From positions 225,703 through 289,702 of the forward strand of contig NZ_SWBM01000005.1 of the NCBI RefSeq assembly GCF_005116465.1: a stretch of DNA of 64,000 nt, read 5' to 3'. The DNA is from Robertmurraya kyonggiensis (GTDB lineage Bacteria; Bacillota; Bacilli; Bacillales; Cytobacillaceae). The translations under genes and the position numbers were made by a program. The notes under the pieces are model-generated. The model was not told the origin of the DNA and ran no database searches. It worked only from the letters and a program-made list of their open reading frames with translations. Shown here piece by piece: positions 35,379 through 42,719 of this stretch; the first letter of the stretch is position 1, and the number at the start of each line of letters is the position of its first letter.

Positions 35379-36542
35379 ATGAAAAAAACGAGTTATTTAT
35401 CAAAGACAGTAGAAGAATTAAAGCCATCTGGCATTAGACGTTTTTTTGATTTGGCTGCTGGAATGGAAGGAGTCATTTCTTTAGGGGTAGGGGAGCCAGA
35501 CTTTGTTACGTCCTGGTCTGTCCGAGAAGCAGCAATTTTGTCATTAGAACAAGGTTATACTTCCTATACGGCGAATGCTGGTTTGATGGAATTAAGAGAA
35601 GAAATTTCGGCTTATATGGGGCAGAGCTTCGGTGTTCCGTATTCTCCTAAAAATGAAATCATTGTAACAGTAGGGGCTAGCCAAGCGTTGGATATTGCTT
35701 TAAGAGCAATTGTCGATCCAGGCGATGAGGTAATTGTGATCGAGCCTAGCTTTGTTTCCTATGCACCGTTAGTAGTTTTAGCAGGTGGTAAGGCTGTTAC
35801 GGTGAACACAAAAAAGGAAAATGATTTTAAGGTTTCAAAAGAAGAGTTAGAGCAGGTGATTACGTCTCGTACGAAGGCAATTATTTTATGCTCGCCGAAC
35901 AATCCAACCGGAACGATGCTGGGCCGTGAGGATCTTATCGGCATTGCGGAAGTGGCGAAAAAGTATGATTTGCTGATTTTATCAGATGAAATATACGCAG
36001 AGTTGTCTTACGATGAACAATTTGTTAGTTTGGCTGCCATTGAAGGAATGAGGGAGCGAACAATTCTTATTTCTGGTTTTTCCAAGGGTTTTGCCATGAC
36101 GGGCTGGCGACTTGGCTTTGTTTGTGCACCAGAAGAACTCACGCAGGCGATGCTAAAAATTCACCAATATGCCATGATGTGTGCACCGACGATGGCGCAA
36201 TTTGCAGCAGTAGAAGCATTAAAAAATGGACGCGGTGATGTGGAAGATATGAGAAAGAGCTATCGCCGCAGAAGAAACTATTTTGTACATAGTTTGAATG
36301 AATTGGGACTAGAGTGCCATGTGCCAGGTGGAGCATTCTACGTATTTCCTTCCATCAAAAGTACAGGTCTAACCTCGACTCAGTTTGCTGAACGGTTATT
36401 GCTTGAGGAAAAGGTTGCAGTCGTGCCTGGAGATGTGTTTGGCGAAAGCGGAGAAGGACATATCCGTTGCTCCTATGCTTCCTCAATGGAGCAGCTTCAG
36501 GAATCGATTAAAAGAATCAAGAGCTTTATTGAAAGACCATAG
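35379..36542 (+). CDS. alaT: aminotransferase class I/II, probable alanine transaminase AlaT
   Basis: PLP aminotransferase of 387 residues. Family marks: VISLGVGEPDF near residue 32, YTSYTANAGLMELREEI, CSPNNPTGTML, DEIYAELSYD and the PLP lysine in LISGFSKGFAMTGWRLGF near residue 233. Known counterpart AlaT (YugH) makes alanine from pyruvate. The ATG at 35379 follows the alaR stop by one base with no strong binding site, so translation is coupled to alaR; the frame's earlier ATG at 35319 lies inside alaR and adds an unrelated N terminus. Cotranscribed with alaR. Confidence 0.93.
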   Translation: MKKTSYLSKTVEELKPSGIRRFFDLAAGMEGVISLGVGEPDFVTSWSVREAAILSLEQGYTSYTANAGLMELREEISAYMGQSFGVPYSPKNEIIVTVGASQALDIALRAIVDPGDEVIVIEPSFVSYAPLVVLAGGKAVTVNTKKENDFKVSKEELEQVITSRTKAIILCSPNNPTGTMLGREDLIGIAEVAKKYDLLILSDEIYAELSYDEQFVSLAAIEGMRERTILISGFSKGFAMTGWRLGFVCAPEELTQAMLKIHQYAMMCAPTMAQFAAVEALKNGRGDVEDMRKSYRRRRNYFVHSLNELGLECHVPGGAFYVFPSIKSTGLTSTQFAERLLLEEKVAVVPGDVFGESGEGHIRCSYASSMEQLQESIKRIKSFIERP

Positions 36543-36556
36543 TATATGTTTGGGGA

Positions 36557-36590
36557 GAACGTTGCCTTCATCACCGGGTGGCGTTCTTTT
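36557..36590 (+). terminator. Terminator after alaRT
   Basis: A 10-bp stem with three wobbles (GAACGTTGCC 36557-36566 with GGTGGCGTTC 36577-36586), followed by TTTT, 14 bases after the alaT stop. Confidence 0.75.
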
Positions 36591-36656
36591 CATTTTGTTT
36601 GTTTGGGAAGATGGAGGTTTTATAATGTTTGTGGTGCATGAAAATAGGTTCCTATA

Positions 36657-36772
36657 GTAACTATGAAGGCTTCATAATGCCCTTCGTGCAGAAAAAGGAG
36701 AGCGGATGGTAACTATGAAGGCTCTATAATGCCCGTTGCGAAGAAAGAGATAACCCAGTGGTAACTATGAAA
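36657..36772. repeat. Tandem 52-bp-period repeat (GTAACTATGAAGGCT ...)
   Basis: GTAACTATGAAGGCT begins at 36657 and again at 36709, and GTAACTATGAA at 36761: two steps of exactly 52 bases. The first two units also share ATAATGCCC at equal offset and an AGAAA-rich 3' part. No ORF runs through it. It lies between the alaT terminator and the XRE gene terminator, at the left border of the accessory region. Confidence 0.75.
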
Positions 36773-36818
36773 TCCCATCTCCACTCTCAAAATCCATCCA
36801 ACAATAACCAAAGAAAAA

Positions 36819-36838
36819 GACAGCCACATTCGGCTGTC
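36819..36838 (-). terminator. Terminator of the XRE regulator gene
   Basis: GACAGCC/GGCTGTC (36819-36825, 36832-36838), with TTTTTCTTT following on the minus strand. Confidence 0.85.
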
Positions 36839-36860
36839 CTCTTGAACAAGTCTTTAGGTC

Positions 36861-37067
36861 TCACAATGCTCTAGTATCCATAATCTCTGAAGCAGGAATA
36901 TCAAGTACAGTTGAAATTTTAAGGATGGTTTCTTTCGTTGGAATCTGTTCCCCGGATTCGTAACTCTCAATTCTCGCAGCACCGACACGAATTTTTAGTG
37001 CGAGATCCTCTTGGGACATATTCACTCTTTCCCGATATAGCTTTATATTTTCGCCAATTGAAGCCAT
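36861..37067 (-). CDS. Small XRE-family HTH regulator
   Basis: A 68-residue protein that consists of little more than an XRE/Cro-type helix-turn-helix (IGENIKLYRERVNMSQEDLALKIRV, residues 4-28, then ARIESYESGEQIPTKETILKIS). Such stand-alone HTH proteins bind DNA as dimers; the target is unknown. ATG at 37067 follows AAAGGACGGTGTGACC. It is the first gene after alaT on the left side of the inserted block and has its own terminator. It is unlike the SinR homolog at 39255 in lacking a C-terminal dimerisation domain. Confidence 0.85.
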   Translation of the reverse strand: MASIGENIKLYRERVNMSQEDLALKIRVGAARIESYESGEQIPTKETILKISTVLDIPASEIMDTRAL

Positions 37068-37168
37068 GGTCACACCGTCCTTTCATAACAAATCAGATCT
37101 ATTCTATTTTCATTGTATCATGGAAGGACTGTCTCTAAACTGCGCTTACTTGAATATTTTGTTAACTC

Positions 37169-38512
37169 TTAGATTAACCCAATTGAATTCAAAAAGACTA
37201 GTAGTATGCCAATCGGAACAATGAAACGAATCGCGAAATACCACACGTTAAAAAGTATTCCTAATCCTTTTGTTCCCGATTCTAGCTCATCTTTTACCAT
37301 TTGTTTTGGAATGCGGTAGCCGACAAACCAAGAAATGAAGAACGCGCCAAGTGGCAAGCTGATGTTACTCACAAGGAAATCAGCAAAATCAAAAATGCTT
37401 CGATCCATTATTGTGATATTCGCTAAACTTCCGAAAGACAAAGCACTTGGAATTCCCACGACAAAAATAACAATGCCTGCTAACCAGGAGGCCTTATTTC
37501 TTTTACGAGCATCGTTTTTCACTAATACCGACACAACGATTTCCAAAATTGAAAAAGCAGAAGTCAATGTGGCAAATAAGAGTAAAACTAAGAATATCGC
37601 AAAAAAGAAGCCACCGAACACAATCTCATTAAAAACAGCTGGTAGCACGACAAACACTAACCCGGGTCCAGCAGTAGGCTCGAATCCTAAAGCGAATACT
37701 GCAGGGAAAATCACTAGCCCTGCTAATAACGAAATCAAAATGTTCAATCCGACTACAGAGAAAGCCGACTTTACGATATGTTCTTTTTTAGATAAATAAG
37801 ATGCGTAAGTGACCATTACGGAAATACCGACGCTTAGAGCAAAGAATGATTGGCCTAAAGCAAGCAACAACGTATTCGCGGATATATGGCTAAAATCTGG
37901 CTTGAGTAAAAATTCAACACCGGTGGATGCTCCTGGTAACGTCATGGAGCGGATAGCTAGTACGATAAAAAGGATAAACAATGCAGGCATCATATATTTA
38001 TTTGCCTTTTCGATTCCTTTTTGTACACCACCTCGAACGACCCAAATCGTTAAAATCATAAAGATAAGCTGAGCAATGACTGCTTCAACTGGATTGCCAA
38101 TCGTATTTTCAAATAAGGAGCCGTATTCCGCTTGAGTTAATCCCGAAAATGCCCCTGTAAAGCTTCTCCATAAATACGATAAAATCCATCCTCCGACAAC
38201 ACTGTAAAAAGATAACAATATAATCGACGCAATGACGCCTAAGTAACCAAGCAATTGCCAAGGGGAACGTGGTGCAAGTTCACGATAAGCACTAATCGCA
38301 TCTTTCTGTGTACGTCGTCCAATCACAAATTCAGCAATTAAGATTGGAGCCCCGATAAATATGGTCATTAAAATAAAGATAAGAAAGAAGATTGCTCCTC
38401 CATTCGTTCCCGCAACATAAGGGAACTTCCAAATTGCACCGAGCCCGATGGCGGACCCTGCTGCGGCTAAAATAAAACCTAATTTCGATGTCCATTGTTC
38501 CTGTGTATTCAT
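37169..38512 (-). CDS. Sodium-dependent transporter, NSS (SNF) family
   Basis: A 447-residue sodium:solute symporter of the LeuT/SNF family, with about 11 to 12 helices. The first helix carries KLGFILAAAGSAIGLGAIWKFPYVAG with the unwound Na+/substrate site, and TM6 has LALGQSFFALSVGISVMVTYASY. Substrates in this family are amino acids or related amines; the substrate here cannot be told. It starts at ATG 38512 after GAAGGAGATTTGC. Three palindromic boxes lie 120-260 bases upstream, so it might share regulation with the EPS genes. Confidence 0.92.
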   Translation of the reverse strand: MNTQEQWTSKLGFILAAAGSAIGLGAIWKFPYVAGTNGGAIFFLIFILMTIFIGAPILIAEFVIGRRTQKDAISAYRELAPRSPWQLLGYLGVIASIILLSFYSVVGGWILSYLWRSFTGAFSGLTQAEYGSLFENTIGNPVEAVIAQLIFMILTIWVVRGGVQKGIEKANKYMMPALFILFIVLAIRSMTLPGASTGVEFLLKPDFSHISANTLLLALGQSFFALSVGISVMVTYASYLSKKEHIVKSAFSVVGLNILISLLAGLVIFPAVFALGFEPTAGPGLVFVVLPAVFNEIVFGGFFFAIFLVLLLFATLTSAFSILEIVVSVLVKNDARKRNKASWLAGIVIFVVGIPSALSFGSLANITIMDRSIFDFADFLVSNISLPLGAFFISWFVGYRIPKQMVKDELESGTKGLGILFNVWYFAIRFIVPIGILLVFLNSIGLI

Positions 38513-38627
38513 GAATGCAAATCTCCTTCAATCAATTCGTATTTTTACATGGTACTACGAATGAGGGGAAAAGGGTAGTTTTAAAGAATTAAGTCTATTT
38601 TTGGAAAAATTTAGTTTGAGAAATGTA

Positions 38628-38656
38628 TTGACCTGTTCTTTATTAAGAATTAAAAT
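38628..38656 (+). promoter_or_regulatory. Sigma-A promoter with SinR-like box filling the spacer
   Basis: TTGACC (38628-38633), a 17-base spacer, and TAAAAT (38651-38656) match the sigma-A consensus at 5 of 6 positions each. The spacer is occupied by the palindrome GTTCTTTATTAAGAAT (38635-38650). A repressor bound there would block the promoter. Transcription would run toward the EPS cluster. Confidence 0.6.
38635..38650. promoter_or_regulatory. SinR-box-like palindrome, copy 1
   Basis: GTTCTTTATTAAGAAT. The left half matches the published SinR consensus GTTCTYT, and the right half is its near-complement. Identical to copy 2. Confidence 0.6.
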
Positions 38657-38708
38657 AATCATATTAAAACAAAATAAAAGTTTTTTATCAAATGACTTTG
38701 ATTCAAAC

Positions 38709-38724
38709 GTTCTTTATTAAGAAT
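38709..38724. promoter_or_regulatory. SinR-box-like palindrome, copy 2
   Basis: GTTCTTTATTAAGAAT, identical to copy 1 in all 16 bases, 74 bases downstream of it. Confidence 0.6.
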
Positions 38725-38753
38725 GATATGAACGGTTTTTATTTTCTTATTTT

Positions 38754-38769
38754 GTTCTTTATAAAGAAT
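38754..38769. promoter_or_regulatory. SinR-box-like palindrome, copy 3
   Basis: GTTCTTTATAAAGAAT, differing from the other two by one base that makes the inner 14 bases a perfect palindrome. A second weak promoter (TTGTTC, 18 bases, TAATCT at 38776) would overlap it. Confidence 0.6.
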
Positions 38770-38794
38770 TTATTGTAATCTAATAAGGGATTTA

Positions 38795-38860
38795 ATGAAA
38801 AATTGGCGATGTCTTCTTGCCATTATCAATGAAGGCACTCGGTTATGCTGTGGGTTGTAA
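38795..38860 (+). CDS. Possible 21-residue leader peptide
   Basis: ATG at 38795, 6 bases after AAGGGA, opens a 21-codon frame (MKNWRCLLAIINEGTRLCCGL). It lies just downstream of the third SinR-like box in the putative EPS leader. There are no homologs I can recall and no codon evidence at this length, so it is listed as a possibility only. Confidence 0.22.
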   Translation: MKNWRCLLAIINEGTRLCCGL

Positions 38861-39254
38861 TCAACCTTAGACGCTAGTCGTCAAAAGTGTGATGTGAGGA
38901 TGGGTTAGATGCCCACTTTAATTATGCTTAAATTCTTAACTATGAAGTTTTCTCTTATAAATATCATGAACTATATATCACCTATTTTTACACATATTGG
39001 AACTTTAAGGGAATAAGATCAGAAGACATTATAGTTAAGGATTTATATTTATTTTATAGAACTTGGAGGTGTGTAATTGTGTCATTATTGGTTACTTTCA
39101 GTAAGACGAAGTGATAGCTTTAATATCTTCCTAATGAATAGATAATGAGAATGTATATTGGAGAGGTTAGTTTTAGTAATGAATAGCATCTGACTTGTAA
39201 GTGACGACACGTGTAACACTTAATTTGGTGAGTAGAAAAAGGGGCATTTAATCA

Positions 39255-39590
39255 ATGATTGGTAAAAATATTGGAGAAATTAGAAGGAAAAGAGGATATA
39301 CATTAACTGAGCTCGCCCAATTATCGAATGTTTCAAAATCATACTTAAGTAATATTGAACGCAATATTCACCAGAACCCTTCCCTCGATGTCATTCAAAA
39401 AATTGCTACTGTCTTAAATGTAGATTTGGTCACACTTTTAAAGACAGGGACAGATTTTGATAAACATCTTTCGTATGATTGCGAATGGGTTGTCTTGATG
39501 CATGAACTTAAGGAATTAGGTATTGAGAAAGATCAGATAGAAGAATACAAAACTCTGATTGAATTCATTAAATGGAAGAATGAAAAATAG
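39255..39590 (+). CDS. sinR: SinR-like transcriptional regulator
   Basis: A 111-residue protein with an N-terminal XRE HTH (IGKNIGEIRRKRGYTLTELA and VSKSYLSNIERNIHQNPS, residues 2-45). Its C-terminal part, with EWVVLMHELKELGIEKDQIEEYKTLIEFIKW (split here around residues 75-108), matches the SinR/SinI dimerisation hook. Length equals B. subtilis SinR, the biofilm master repressor of eps. It is the first gene before the EPS genes, and three GTTCTTT palindromes lie upstream, suggesting it controls the cluster and itself. No sinI-like antagonist gene is next to it. Could equally be called SlrR-like. Confidence 0.8.
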   Translation: MIGKNIGEIRRKRGYTLTELAQLSNVSKSYLSNIERNIHQNPSLDVIQKIATVLNVDLVTLLKTGTDFDKHLSYDCEWVVLMHELKELGIEKDQIEEYKTLIEFIKWKNEK

Positions 39591-39683
39591 ACTAGGAAAC
39601 TATTTTACATGTCCACGTCGTATACCTTGTCAAATATCTCTCATACATACCACGTGGCTTTGGGAATAACTATGGAGGTTCAC

Positions 39684-40415
39684 ATGGAAGAATCAATCAG
39701 TATAAAGGATATATTTAAAATACTAATTAATCGCTGGAAGCTTCTTGTTACAATCCCCATCTTTGCAGCTCTTATATGTAGTGCTGTAACATACTACTAC
39801 TTGACTCCAGTCTATCAGGCTTCTACACAAATATTAGTTAATCAGAAAAACTCGGAAAATATGATTGATATTGGTCAACAACAGAGTAATATCAGTTTAA
39901 TTAACACTTACAGTGTTATTATCAAGAGCCCAGCAATTTTGGAGAAGGTAATTGAAAATCTTAACCTATCCACAAGCGTTGAGCAACTAAATAAAGGAAT
40001 TTCAGTAGGAAGTCAAAGTAATTCTCAGGTATTTTCCTTAATGTTTCAGCATAGTGATCCAGAGATGGCTGTGAAAATTGTCAATTCAATTACTGATACA
40101 TTTCAAAAAGAAGTTAAAAACATTATGAACGTGGATAATGTAAGTGTATTAGCAAAAGCAGAGCAAAAAGAGAAACGGGTACCCGTAAAACCAAAACCAT
40201 TATTGATTATTGCGGCTGGAGTATCGGTGAGTTTGGCACTTGGAATTGGTTGGGCTTTGTTATCTGAATACTTAGACAACACGGTTAAGAACAGTCAAGA
40301 AGTAGATATATTTCTAGCTCTACCAGTGCTCGGTTCGATTGAAGAAATATCAAAACAGAAAGTCAAAAAAGCCACTAAATTACATGAAGTAGGGGTTGAG
40401 ACATTTGGGACGTAA
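39684..40415 (+). CDS. Wzz-domain capsular/EPS chain-length and BY-kinase modulator protein
   Basis: A 243-residue polysaccharide co-polymerase of the CapA/YwqC/EpsA type. Two transmembrane helices (about 20-40, LLVTIPIFAALICSAVTYYYL, and 178-200) flank an extracellular Wzz domain; the cytoplasmic C-terminal tail activates the adjacent tyrosine kinase. It starts at ATG 39684 after TATGGAGGTTCAC; the longer frame from 39609 has no site. Its stop overlaps the kinase gene start. It determines polymer length together with the kinase. Confidence 0.9.
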   Translation: MEESISIKDIFKILINRWKLLVTIPIFAALICSAVTYYYLTPVYQASTQILVNQKNSENMIDIGQQQSNISLINTYSVIIKSPAILEKVIENLNLSTSVEQLNKGISVGSQSNSQVFSLMFQHSDPEMAVKIVNSITDTFQKEVKNIMNVDNVSVLAKAEQKEKRVPVKPKPLLIIAAGVSVSLALGIGWALLSEYLDNTVKNSQEVDIFLALPVLGSIEEISKQKVKKATKLHEVGVETFGT

Positions 40416-41091
40416 GCAAAAAAATAAAAGTAAGAATTCGGTAGAGTTGCTTGCCCATAATTTCCCGAGAATGTCTGTAACAGAGCAGTATCGACTAATT
40501 CGAACAAACATTTTGTATTCAGCTGTGGATAAAGAAATCAAATCGATTATGATTACGTCACCAGAGCAAGGTGAAGGGAAGTCTACCACAGCTACCAATC
40601 TTGCTATTGTTCTAGCTCAACAGGGAAAAAAGGTACTACTTGTTGATACGGATTTAAGGAAGCCCTCACTCCACCTTGTTTTTAATATTAGCAATCAAAT
40701 AGGACTTACTAGTGCATTGAGGAAAGAAGTATATTTAGATGAGGCCATAACGAAAACCTATATTCCACATTTGGATGTTCTAACAAGCGGTCCTATTCCA
40801 TTAAATCCTTCCGAGTTATTAAATTCTAATTCAATGAAGGTGCTCATGAAGGAAATGTATACTGACTATCATTTTATCGTCTTTGATACACCACCTGCAC
40901 TTTCTGTTACAGATGCTCAAGTACTAGCCAATCAATGCGATGGTGTGGTACTCGTGATTAGTAGTAGAAAAACGTTGAAAAATGCAGCTTTAGAGGCAAA
41001 GGAGTTATTGGAAAAAGCACAAGCTCAGCTGCTTGGTGTGGTTTTAAATCGAATAGAGCGAAAGCGAGGTTCGAGAAAGTATCATGTATGA
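40405..41091 (+). CDS. BY-family tyrosine kinase (CpsD/CapB/EpsB type)
   Basis: A 228-residue cytoplasmic BY-kinase. Walker A TSPEQGEGKSTTATN near residue 55, Walker A' LLVDTDLRKPSLH near 83 and Walker B FIVFDTPPALSVTDA near 160 are clear. The C terminus (KRGSRKYHV) has one tyrosine rather than the usual Tyr cluster, so autophosphorylation capacity may be reduced. The start is uncertain: TTG at 40405 is spaced 9 bases from AGGGG, with TTG 40396 as an alternative. No PHP-type cognate phosphatase (CapC/YwqE) is present in the cluster. Confidence 0.9.
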   Translation: MGRKQKNKSKNSVELLAHNFPRMSVTEQYRLIRTNILYSAVDKEIKSIMITSPEQGEGKSTTATNLAIVLAQQGKKVLLVDTDLRKPSLHLVFNISNQIGLTSALRKEVYLDEAITKTYIPHLDVLTSGPIPLNPSELLNSNSMKVLMKEMYTDYHFIVFDTPPALSVTDAQVLANQCDGVVLVISSRKTLKNAALEAKELLEKAQAQLLGVVLNRIERKRGSRKYHV

Positions 41092-41124
41092 ACTATAAAA
41101 AGTGGAACTAGGGGAGATTGGGAT

Positions 41125-42015
41125 ATGAAAAAAATAAGAAAAGCGATTATTCCAGCAGCAGGACTTGGAACGAGATTTTTACCTGTAACGAAAGCAATGC
41201 CGAAGGAAATGCTACCCATTGTTGATAAACCCACCATCCAATATATTGTAGAAGAAGCAATTGCTTCTGGAATTGAAGACATCATTATTGTAACTGGGAA
41301 AGGAAAACGAGCAATTGAAGATCATTTTGACAATGCATTTGAGCTTGAAAATAATTTGATGGAAAAAAACAAGTTTGAATTACTTGAAAAGGTTCAGGCA
41401 CCGTCAAAGGTAGATATTCATTATATTCGCCAAAAGGAACCAAAAGGATTAGGTCATGCGGTCTGGTGTGCCAGGAAATTTGTCGATGATGAGCCATTTG
41501 CTGTCTTGCTGGGTGATGACATTGTTCAGTCTCAAGTACCATGCATGCGTCAATTGATGAATGAATATGAAAAAACTGGCTCTTCCGTTATTGCTGTCCA
41601 AAATGTACCTACAGGTGAAACGGATCGTTATGGAATTGTAGATTTTAAAAAACAATTAGGTAGACGTTATGAGATTAAGAACCTGATCGAGAAACCAGCA
41701 CTTGGTGAAGAACCATCGAATTTGGCGATAATTGGTCGTTACGTCTTTACTCCTGAAATCTTTACTTTTTTAGATAAACAAGAAATAGGGGCAGGAGGAG
41801 AAATCCAACTCACTGATGCCATTCAACAATTAAATAATGTCCAAAGTGTGTTTGCTTATCAATTTGAAGGAAAACGCTTTGATGTTGGAGAGAAATTAGG
41901 ATTTATTCAAACGATAATTGAATTTGCCCTGAGTCAGGATGAGTTAAGAGATGACCTGCTTCGCTATTTAATCAATAAAGTATCATTGGAGAAGTTGTCT
42001 GAGGGGGTAAAGTAG
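41125..42015 (+). CDS. galU: UTP-glucose-1-phosphate uridylyltransferase
   Basis: Makes UDP-glucose from UTP and glucose-1-phosphate, supplying the polymer backbone or side chains. The 296-residue product opens with [30 protein letters not shown], cited in parts: the nucleotide-binding GLGTRFLP and the Lys of MPKEMLP are the catalytic signature. VLLGDDIV holds the Mg-binding Asp, and a later [10 protein letters not shown] and [13 protein letters not shown] complete the family. The ATG at 41125 has GGGGAGATTGGGAT upstream. Directly followed by the sugar transferase with no gap. Confidence 0.94.
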   Translation: MKKIRKAIIPAAGLGTRFLPVTKAMPKEMLPIVDKPTIQYIVEEAIASGIEDIIIVTGKGKRAIEDHFDNAFELENNLMEKNKFELLEKVQAPSKVDIHYIRQKEPKGLGHAVWCARKFVDDEPFAVLLGDDIVQSQVPCMRQLMNEYEKTGSSVIAVQNVPTGETDRYGIVDFKKQLGRRYEIKNLIEKPALGEEPSNLAIIGRYVFTPEIFTFLDKQEIGAGGEIQLTDAIQQLNNVQSVFAYQFEGKRFDVGEKLGFIQTIIEFALSQDELRDDLLRYLINKVSLEKLSEGVK

Positions 42016-42699
42016 TTGGAGTCTCAGGTGAATAGTAGGAAGCTTACAAGTCAGGACTACGTAGTCGCTAGTAGGAATGATGATAAAGTGTTCTTAATCA
42101 TAAAAAGAATAATGGATGTAATGGGGGCGCTAATAGGTATATTAGTGCTTTTTTTATTGATGCTGCTTTTTTTTGCAATTTATCAATTAGGTGAAAACAA
42201 AGGGCCCATGTTTTACAAACAAGTAAGAGTAGGGAAAAACGGAAAGAGGTTTGAAGTGTACAAGTTTCGTTCCATGGTCATCGATGCAGAGGAAAAATTA
42301 TTGAAAAATAAAATCCTTTATCAAAAATATCTAAAGAACAATTATAAGTTAGAGCAAGAAGAGGATCCTAGATTGACGAAATTCGGGAAATTTATCCGCA
42401 ATACCAGTCTTGACGAATTTCCGCAATTTATTAATGTCTTGAGAGGTGAAATGAGTCTTGTTGGCCCAAGACCTGTGGTAGATATTGAATTACAAGAATA
42501 TAAAGAGAGAGTTCAAGAGTTTCTATCGGTAAAACCAGGTATTACGGGCTATTGGCAATCAGGTGGAAGAAGTACAGTTGGCTACCCAGAGCGGGTGGAT
42601 ATCGAACTTTATTACGTATTCAATCGTTCATTACAGCTCGATATTAAGATATTATTTAATACGTTTGTACAGGTGATTAATCGAAAAGGGGCATATTAA
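42016..42699 (+). CDS. Undecaprenyl-phosphate sugar phosphotransferase (priming)
   Basis: Bacterial sugar transferase of 227 residues, which loads the first sugar-1-phosphate onto undecaprenyl phosphate at the inner membrane face. One helix (about 37-58) follows KRIMDVMGALIG; then GPMFYKQVRVGKNGKRFEVYKFRSM (split near 65-90), the Asp-Glu catalytic pair in TSLDEFPQF, GEMSLVGPRP and KPGITGYWQSGGRS. TTG at 42016 lies 9 bases after GAGGGGG, starting right after the galU stop. It belongs to the WcaJ/EpsL group; which sugar it uses is not readable. Confidence 0.92.
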   Translation: MESQVNSRKLTSQDYVVASRNDDKVFLIIKRIMDVMGALIGILVLFLLMLLFFAIYQLGENKGPMFYKQVRVGKNGKRFEVYKFRSMVIDAEEKLLKNKILYQKYLKNNYKLEQEEDPRLTKFGKFIRNTSLDEFPQFINVLRGEMSLVGPRPVVDIELQEYKERVQEFLSVKPGITGYWQSGGRSTVGYPERVDIELYYVFNRSLQLDIKILFNTFVQVINRKGAY

Positions 42700-42719
42700 A
42701 AACATTCTAGGAGAAGCTT

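Larger units (their letters stand above)
38513..39254. other. 742-bp control region between the transporter and the EPS cluster
   Basis: Gene-poor AT-rich stretch. It holds a sigma-A-like promoter with an embedded palindrome (38628-38656), two more copies of that palindrome (38709, 38754) and a 22-codon sORF with a plausible ribosome binding site (38795-38860). It also has a GGAGGTG followed by an 11-codon GTG ORF (39079-39114), and the start signals of the sinR-like gene. I do not recognise a known riboswitch class here. Confidence 0.55.

Noticed and set aside
36657..36772. CRISPR-like array
   Set aside because: The units abut with no unique spacers between constant repeats, similarity decays along the unit, and no cas genes are near. 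The same holds for the arrays at 28723 and 63780.
37335..37799. 154-codon ORF on the plus strand
   Set aside because: It lies fully antisense to the NSS transporter, with the hydrophobic-codon shadow composition (Lys/Asn/Thr-rich), and has no ribosome binding site.
38800..39000. c-di-GMP or other known riboswitch in the EPS leader
   Set aside because: I tried to match GEMM-type and other familiar consensus segments and none fitted; left as an unexplained leader.
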